Of a stretch of DNA of 12,170 bases, positions 7,788-12,170 are shown piece by piece. Source of the DNA: Pseudomonadota bacterium (GTDB lineage Bacteria; Pseudomonadota; Gammaproteobacteria; Burkholderiales; Burkholderiaceae_B). Where the stretch lies: assembly GCA_023389535.1 (NCBI GenBank), contig JAEWEH010000073.1, positions 1 to 12,170 on the forward strand. Direction: 5' to 3'. The stretch's first letter is position 1; each line of letters opens with the position of its first letter. Both the position numbers and the translations under genes were made by a program. Below the pieces are notes generated by a model, which was not told the origin of the DNA, searched no databases, and worked only from the letters and a program-made list of their open reading frames with translations.

Positions 7788-8655
7788 CGGCCTGCATGAA
7801 ACGATCGACACTGGCCGGCAGGACGCGGCCCTCGAAAGTCTGGATGTGCAGGGTGCGCTGATGGGACCGTTCGTCACGGATGGGAATGGCGACGAGTTCG
7901 CCGCGTTTCACGGATCCCATCAGCGTGCGGTCGCCGGAAAATCCGATGGCGCCGGTTTCGCGGCAGAAATTTTGGATAGCGGCCTGATGGTTGCTGACCA
8001 AAGCGACGTTCAACGCCACCTTTTCGTGCATGCAGCACAGATCGACGATGAATCGCAGTGTGCTGCCAGGCCCCATCATGACGACCGGTGAACGGCCGAT
8101 ATCGCGCATGCTGAGCGTCTTGCGCGCGGCCAGATGATGCGCTGCGGACATGATGGCAAACAGCGGCATACGGCGCGCGTATTGAATCTGCACGCCCTGC
8201 GGTGGCGACAAGTTGTAGCTCAAGCCCAGGTCGTCTTCGCCTTTTCTTATCCGCGAATTGATTTCCGCCGACTGCAGCACATTCAGATGGAAACGCACCG
8301 TGGGCTCTTCCTTGACGAATTCGCCCATGACGGTGGGAAGCAAATCCGCGCTGAAAGCCTGATTGGCCGATATCTTGATCAGCTTCTGGCCCAGATGTGC
8401 CAGTTCGCTCATTTCCGTACGCGTGCGCTCGGCTTCCAGGTGAGCGCGTCTTGCGTACGCGGCCAATAATTCACCGGCTTCGGTCAATAACATGCCACGC
8501 GCATGACGCTCGAAAAGATGAGTGTGATGCTCGTCTTCCAGCTTGCGTATCATCCGGCTGATGGCCGAGGGCGCGATATGCAGCTTCTGCGCTGCTTCGG
8601 TCAGGGAACCGGTGTTGACGACTTCCAGGAAATATTTCAGGGCGGTGTTAAGCAT
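7714..8655 (-). CDS. LysR-type transcriptional regulator
   Basis: This is a DNA-binding regulator of 313 residues, the normal LysR length. The N-terminal winged helix-turn-helix spans about residues 3-60, with SLTEAAQKLHIAPSAISRMI (17-36) as the recognition region, then LFERHARGMLLTEAG (47-61). The linker helix and the periplasmic-binding-protein-like effector domain follow (about 90-290). The ligand is unknown. The start ATG has only a poor ribosome site (GGGTAAG), and the gene begins 40 bases after the ycgR-like stop on the same strand, so it may be read partly through from that gene. Its last 24 codons overlap the end of the M81 gene on the other strand. Being next to the transporter operon, it is a plausible regulator of it, but it is not divergent from the operon promoter as LysR genes usually are. 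Confidence 0.92.
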   Translation of the reverse strand: MLNTALKYFLEVVNTGSLTEAAQKLHIAPSAISRMIRKLEDEHHTHLFERHARGMLLTEAGELLAAYARRAHLEAERTRTEMSELAHLGQKLIKISANQAFSADLLPTVMGEFVKEEPTVRFHLNVLQSAEINSRIRKGEDDLGLSYNLSPPQGVQIQYARRMPLFAIMSAAHHLAARKTLSMRDIGRSPVVMMGPGSTLRFIVDLCCMHEKVALNVALVSNHQAAIQNFCRETGAIGFSGDRTLMGSVKRGELVAIPIRDERSHQRTLHIQTFEGRVLPASVDRFMQAVIRRIEDLYADQAPSWKPSPAQSR

Positions 8656-8695
8656 GGCTTACCCGGTATTTGCCGAGCGCAGCGGGCAGCCCTAT

Positions 8696-9451
8696 TCATT
8701 CATAACCGCGGCGCTTCGCGCTAAGCTTGCGCTCCAGACCGCTGATGTAGTTCTGCACCTTGACTTGCAGGGCGTTGCTTGGATGGACGAACTGGCATCC
8801 TACCAAGCGACGTTCCTTGTCGCCAGGCAGGCTTTCGTCTTTGTATTGCACGACTTTCAGTGTGGTTTCCACCTGCCCTATCTGGGGAAGTTCCAGCACG
8901 CAATCCTGGTAGACCGTGCCCCATTCGGTGTCCAGCTCATGATCATTGTCGACCACAGCCAGGCCACCGGCGCTCATGTCCTTGACGGACAGGCACACTG
9001 TGGCGGGCTGGCCTAGGTGATCTATGGTAAAGGTGCAGCGTGGCGGCTCGGTCACCGGCGTTTCGACACGATAATATTCGCGGCGTTGTATGCGCCGCAT
9101 GGAATCCGGAATCTGCATGCGCAGCGCAGGCTGACCGGCTTGTTCGCAAGGCTGCAGCTGCACGGACGAAAATTGCACCTGCACTTTATCCAGCGATGTT
9201 TCGAATTCGACTTGGTCGGCCGACAACAGGCGCTTGTTGACCACTTCGTCCGGAGCGGTGTCGACGATGAGCGTTTGTTCCCGTGGATTGACTTCCAGGA
9301 TGGTGGTGACGGCCGAGGCAATGCCGTCTTTTACGTGCATGCGAAGCAAGGCCTTGTTCTGCTGTATGGATCGCAGCAAGCCGCGGATTTCAAGCGGGGC
9401 CGTGATGACGAAGGGGTCTTCATCGTCGGGAAGCAAATGGGCTGAGTGCAT
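8696..9451 (-). CDS. ycgR: YcgR-type flagellar brake protein with PilZ c-di-GMP-binding domain
   Basis: This is a cytoplasmic protein of about 251 residues. Family knowledge: YcgR binds cyclic di-GMP through its PilZ domain and then slows the flagellar motor. The N-terminal YcgR domain (about 10-110) contains IRGLLRSIQQNKALLRMHV and the LEVNPREQTLIVD strand. The PilZ domain follows, with the c-di-GMP motif R-x3-R inside RRIQRREYYRV (119-129, key residues R124 and R128) and the D-x-S-x-x-G motif DMSAGG (158-163). The C-terminal FVHPSNALQVKVQNYISGLERK is also typical. The ATG at 9451 is preceded by a weak AGGCG; an in-frame TTG at 9463 would add four residues but lacks a ribosome site, so the exact start is uncertain. 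LysR follows 40 bases downstream. No flagellar genes are in the window. Confidence 0.9.
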   Translation of the reverse strand: MHSAHLLPDDEDPFVITAPLEIRGLLRSIQQNKALLRMHVKDGIASAVTTILEVNPREQTLIVDTAPDEVVNKRLLSADQVEFETSLDKVQVQFSSVQLQPCEQAGQPALRMQIPDSMRRIQRREYYRVETPVTEPPRCTFTIDHLGQPATVCLSVKDMSAGGLAVVDNDHELDTEWGTVYQDCVLELPQIGQVETTLKVVQYKDESLPGDKERRLVGCQFVHPSNALQVKVQNYISGLERKLSAKRRGYE

Positions 9452-9541
9452 CGTCGCCTGCAACAGAAGTAGAAATGAAATGCCAGTCGCCGGCTAGTCT
9501 ACCCTTTTATTGTTACCTTTTCTATCAATGACGACGCGGAT

Positions 9542-9565
9542 CCGTAGGTTGCTCGAATCCTACGG
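9542..9565. repeat. Perfect 7-bp inverted repeat resembling a tRNA T-arm
   Basis: Arms CCGTAGG (9542-9548) and CCTACGG (9559-9565) enclose a ten-base loop TTGCTCGAAT. On the plus strand, GGTT..CGAATCC resembles a tRNA T-loop with three extra bases. No anticodon arm, D-arm or matching acceptor stem is present around it, so it is not a functional tRNA. It lies in the gap between ycgR and pntB. There is no U-run, so a terminator role is weakly supported. Confidence 0.45.
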
Positions 9566-9616
9566 CCTTCGCAAGCGCCGTCGGCCACGCGGCCGCCGCC
9601 AGTCTGCGTCCGGAGG

Positions 9617-9672
9617 TAAAAGCCGCCATGCCAGGCACTGCGCCAATCCGCGCAGTCCCGGGCATGGCGGCT
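9617..9672 (-). terminator. Nested-hairpin intrinsic terminator of the pnt operon
   Basis: Perfect 12-bp arms (9621-9632 and 9661-9672, AGCCGCCATGCC and its complement) enclose a second perfect 7-bp stem (9637-9643 ACTGCGC with 9650-9656 GCGCAGT) and a six-base loop. On the minus strand the outer stem is followed by TTTTACC, a short U-run. It begins nine bases after the pntB stop codon, the expected position for termination of pntAa-pntAb-pntB. The plus-strand side has no U-run, so it appears one-directional. Confidence 0.72.
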
Positions 9673-9680
9673 CGGCCATG

Positions 9681-11117
9681 CTAGTCTACGGCCTTGACCA
9701 TTTCTTCGATGACCTTCTTGGCGTCGCCAAAGACCATCATGGTCTTGTCCATGTAGAACAGTTCATTGTCCAGGCCAGCGTAGCCGGCCGCCATCGAGCG
9801 CTTGTTGACGATGACGGTGCGTGCCTTGTAGGCCTCCAGGATGGGCATGCCGGCAATCGGCGATTGCGGATCTGTCTTTGCGGCAGGGTTCACCACGTCG
9901 TTGGCCCCCAGCACCAGCACGACGTCGGTCTGGGCGAATTCGCTGTTGATGTCGTCCATCTCGAAGACCTGGTCGTAAGGCACCTCGGCTTCGGCCAGCA
10001 GCACGTTCATGTGCCCGGGCATGCGTCCCGCGACGGGGTGGATCGCGTACTTCACCGTGACCCCTTTTTCCGTCAGCTTTTCCGCCAGCTCCTTCAAGGC
10101 GTGCTGCGCGCGTGCCACCGCCAGCCCATAGCCCGGCACGATGGTGACCGATTCGGCGTTGCTCATCAGGAAAGCGGCATCGTCGGGGCTGCCGGACTTG
10201 ACGTTGCGTTGCGCCTGGCCGCCGGCCGCCGCGGCGCCCGGCTCGGCGCCAAAGCCGCCCAATATCACGTTGAAGAAAGACCGGTTCATGGCCTTGCACA
10301 TGATGTAGGACAGGATGGCGCCCGACGAGCCGACCAGCGAGCCGGCGATGATGAGCATGGGATTGTTCAGCGAAAAGCCGATGCCCGCCGCTGCCCAGCC
10401 GGAATAGCTGTTCAGCATGGATACCACCACCGGCATGTCGGCCCCGCCAATGGGGATGATGATCAGCACGCCCAGCACGAAGGCCAGTATCGTCATGATG
10501 ATGAAGGGCAACCACGCTTGCGTGGCCATGAACCATAGCCCGCAAGCCAGCATGGCGATGGCCAGCAGCAGGTTGACCATGTGCTGGCCCGAAAACACGA
10601 CGGGCGCGCCCTGGAACAAGCGGAATTTATATTTGCCCGACAGCTTGCCGAAAGCAATGACCGAGCCCGAAAACGTGATGGCGCCCACAAAAGTACCGAT
10701 GAACAATTCAAGCCGGTTGCCCACGGGGATGGGCGCGCCGGTTTCGGCGATGTTGAAGGCGTGCGGCTCGGCCACGACGGCTACGGCGATGGCTACGGCG
10801 GCCAGGCCGATCATGCTGTGCATGAACGCGACCAGTTCCGGCATCTTGGTCATTTCGACGCGCTTGGCCATGATGGTGCCCACGCTGCCGCCCACAAGCA
10901 GGCCCAGCAGGACCCAGCCCAGGCCGATGCCCGCCATTCCTTCACGCGCCAGACTGACGATCAGTGCGCCGGTGGTCACCACGGCGATAAGCATGCCGAC
11001 CATGCCGAAGGCATTGCCGCGCCGCGAGGTTGTCGGGTGCGACAGGCCTTTCAGTGCCTGTATGAAGCAGACGGATGCGACCAGGTAAAACAGGGTAACC
11101 AGATCGGTTGAAATCAT
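9681..11117 (-). CDS. pntB: NAD(P) transhydrogenase subunit beta
   Basis: This is an integral inner-membrane protein of 478 residues. With the alpha subunits it moves hydride between NADH and NADP+ coupled to proton translocation, and so supplies NADPH. The N-terminal half (about 1-275) is a bundle of membrane helices; it includes AFMHSMIGLAAVAI (97-110), where the His matches the proton-pathway His of E. coli PntB, and GADMPVVVSMLNSYSGWAAA (225-244). The C-terminal NADP(H)-binding domain III (about 315-478) has VPGYGLAVARAQH (327-339), HPVAGRMPGHMNVLLAEA (360-377), GANDVVNPAA (404-413) and NKRSMAAGYAGLDNELF (438-454). The start overlaps the pntAb stop by four bases (ATGA), with GGGAG upstream. 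It ends the operon just before a terminator. Confidence 0.97.
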   Translation of the reverse strand: MISTDLVTLFYLVASVCFIQALKGLSHPTTSRRGNAFGMVGMLIAVVTTGALIVSLAREGMAGIGLGWVLLGLLVGGSVGTIMAKRVEMTKMPELVAFMHSMIGLAAVAIAVAVVAEPHAFNIAETGAPIPVGNRLELFIGTFVGAITFSGSVIAFGKLSGKYKFRLFQGAPVVFSGQHMVNLLLAIAMLACGLWFMATQAWLPFIIMTILAFVLGVLIIIPIGGADMPVVVSMLNSYSGWAAAGIGFSLNNPMLIIAGSLVGSSGAILSYIMCKAMNRSFFNVILGGFGAEPGAAAAGGQAQRNVKSGSPDDAAFLMSNAESVTIVPGYGLAVARAQHALKELAEKLTEKGVTVKYAIHPVAGRMPGHMNVLLAEAEVPYDQVFEMDDINSEFAQTDVVLVLGANDVVNPAAKTDPQSPIAGMPILEAYKARTVIVNKRSMAAGYAGLDNELFYMDKTMMVFGDAKKVIEEMVKAVD

Positions 11118-11431
11118 GCTTGCTCTCCCGCCTTGGACTTCTTGTCTTTTTTCTTGAACATTTCCAGCATGCGCCGGGTTACGAGGAAACCGCCGAACAC
11201 GTTGACCGCGGCCAGCGCCACGGCGAAAACACCCATGTAGCGGGCCAGGCTGCCTTCCGTCAGCGCCGCAGCCAGCATGGCGCCGACGATGACGATGGCC
11301 GAGATGGCATTGGTTACCGCCATCAGGGGCGTGTGCAAGGCCGGAGTGACATTCCAGACCACGTGAAAGCCCACGTAGACGGCAAGCACGAAGATAATGA
11401 AGTTGATCAGGGTGGGGCTTACGGCTTCCAT
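11114..11431 (-). CDS. pntAB: NAD(P) transhydrogenase alpha subunit part 2 (membrane part)
   Basis: This small inner-membrane protein of 105 residues corresponds to the C-terminal membrane domain of E. coli PntA, made here as a separate chain as in Rhodospirillum rubrum. Three hydrophobic helices lie near residues 7-28, 36-58 and 63-87; the hallmark HTPLMAVTNAISAIVIVGA is at 33-51. A lysine-rich tail closes the protein. The frame is also open from a GTG at 11464, but the ATG at 11431 has AAGGAG at 11438-11443 with a six-base spacer and overlaps the preceding stop as TGATG, so it is preferred. It overlaps pntB by four bases, indicating coupled translation and a fixed subunit ratio. Confidence 0.93.
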   Translation of the reverse strand: MEAVSPTLINFIIFVLAVYVGFHVVWNVTPALHTPLMAVTNAISAIVIVGAMLAAALTEGSLARYMGVFAVALAAVNVFGGFLVTRRMLEMFKKKDKKSKAGEQA

Positions 11432-12170
11432 CAGGCGCTCCTTAATACTTGGCCGTCCTTGCACATCAGGCAGGCGGTAACGATTTCATCCTCGTGCTGC
11501 ACGGCCAGGCGGCCTTCGGCATCGACAATCAGTTTCATGAAATCCAGTATGTTGCGGGCGTATAGCGATGAAGCGTCCTGGGGCACCATGGCGGCCAGGT
11601 TGCTGTAGCCGACGATGGCCACGCCATGCTTTTCCACTACTTGATCTTTTTCCGACAGCGGGCAGTTGCCGCCGCGCTCGACCGCCAGGTCGACGATGAC
11701 CGAGCCGGGCTTCATGCCTTGCACGGTTTCGGCGCTGATCAGTTCGGGCGCCGGGCGGCCGGGTATCAGGGCCGTGGTGATGACGATATCGGCCTGCTTG
11801 CAGCGCTCGGCAACCAGGGCCGCTTGGCGGGCCATCCATGCGGGCGGCATCGGGCGCGCATAGCCGCCCACCCCCTGGGCGATTTCACGTTCTTCATCGG
11901 TTTCGAAGGGAACATCGATGAACTTGGCGCCCAACGATTCGATCTGCTCTTTGGCGGCAGGGCGCACATCGGAGGCCTCTACTACGGCGCCCAGGCGCTT
12001 GGCCGTGGCAATGGCCTGCAAGCCCGCCACCCCCGCGCCCAGAACGACGACCCGGGCGGCCTTGAGCGTGCCCGCCGCGGTCATCATCATGGGGAAAAGC
12101 CGGCCATATTGGTTGGCCGCCAGCAGTACCGCCTTGTAGCCGGCCAGGTTGGCTTGCGAAGACAGCACAT
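11431..12170 (-). CDS. pntAA: NAD(P) transhydrogenase alpha subunit part 1 (NAD-binding), 5' end outside window
   Basis: This is the soluble NAD(H)-binding domain I of the proton-translocating transhydrogenase. Only the C-terminal 245 codons are present; the family is about 370-380 residues, so roughly 130 are missing beyond the right edge. The first full codon in the window is an internal GTG, not a start. Visible features are LSSQANLAGYKAV (the RQD-loop region), the Rossmann glycine loop VVVLGAGVAGLQAIATA (G44-x-G46-x-x-G49, counting from the first full codon) and the following acidic strand with SDVRP (66-70). Further conserved blocks are ITTALIPGRPAPELI and SVIVDLAVERGGNC. Its TGA overlaps the pntAb ATG by one base. 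The split of PntA into two genes is usual in alphaproteobacteria and many betaproteobacteria. Confidence 0.95.
   Translation of the reverse strand, partial: VLSSQANLAGYKAVLLAANQYGRLFPMMMTAAGTLKAARVVVLGAGVAGLQAIATAKRLGAVVEASDVRPAAKEQIESLGAKFIDVPFETDEEREIAQGVGGYARPMPPAWMARQAALVAERCKQADIVITTALIPGRPAPELISAETVQGMKPGSVIVDLAVERGGNCPLSEKDQVVEKHGVAIVGYSNLAAMVPQDASSLYARNILDFMKLIVDAEGRLAVQHEDEIVTACLMCKDGQVLRSA
11438..11443 (-). promoter_or_regulatory. Ribosome binding site deciding the pntAb start
   Basis: On the minus strand, AAGGAG sits six bases before the ATG at 11431 and inside the last codons of the upstream pntAa gene. It supports the short 105-residue form over the longer frame beginning with GTG at 11464. 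Confidence 0.7.

Noticed and set aside
9487..9510. Possible flagellar sigma-28 promoter upstream of ycgR (minus strand TAAA followed by GCCGGCGA)
   Set aside because: The spacing between the TAAA and GCCG elements is 11 bases instead of about 15, and the -10 part matches GCCGATAA only in its first half.
9542..9565. An intact tRNA gene
   Set aside because: Only a T-arm-like hairpin with an enlarged loop is present; no anticodon arm, D-arm or acceptor stem can be built around it.
9510..10538. A 342-residue open frame on the plus strand
   Set aside because: It covers the pnt terminator and the antisense of pntB, is rich in His, Asp and Gly, and resembles no protein family.

Overview
The window reads as an ordinary chromosomal segment of a GC-rich betaproteobacterium. 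The protein styles (three-gene pnt operon, YcgR with a PilZ domain, bacterial thiopurine methyltransferase, peptide transporter with an M81 peptidase) suggest Alcaligenaceae (Bordetella/Achromobacter/Pusillimonas-like). That placement is an inference from gene content and codon use; no rRNA or other marker gene is present.

Layout. Bases 1-567 (minus) hold the first 189 codons of a thiopurine S-methyltransferase, cut by the left edge. Bases 568-917 are a divergent intergenic region with candidate promoters and two dyad elements. Bases 918-7787 (plus) form a tightly packed five-gene operon: two peptide/nickel-type ABC permeases, one fused double ATPase, a family 5 substrate-binding protein with a Tat-like signal, and a cytoplasmic M81 (MlrC-type) metallopeptidase. 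A LysR-type regulator (minus) faces the operon and overlaps the peptidase gene tail to tail by 74 bases. Upstream of it on the same strand lies a YcgR-type c-di-GMP-binding flagellar brake protein. After a 229-base gap with a strong nested hairpin terminator come pntB, pntAb and the truncated pntAa of the proton-translocating NAD(P) transhydrogenase (minus, transcribed leftwards).

How the genes fit together. The plus-strand operon is best read as an import-and-hydrolyse module: a periplasmic binding protein captures a peptide-like compound, the heteromeric permease and fused ATPase import it, and the M81 enzyme presumably cleaves it in the cytosol. The substrate cannot be read from sequence. 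The LysR protein is a plausible but unproven regulator of this operon. The pnt genes (NADPH/NADH balance coupled to the proton gradient), ycgR (motility braking) and tpm are separate housekeeping functions. I see no mobile element, CRISPR array, rRNA or intact tRNA gene. The least characterised part is the transporter plus M81 module and its control region.
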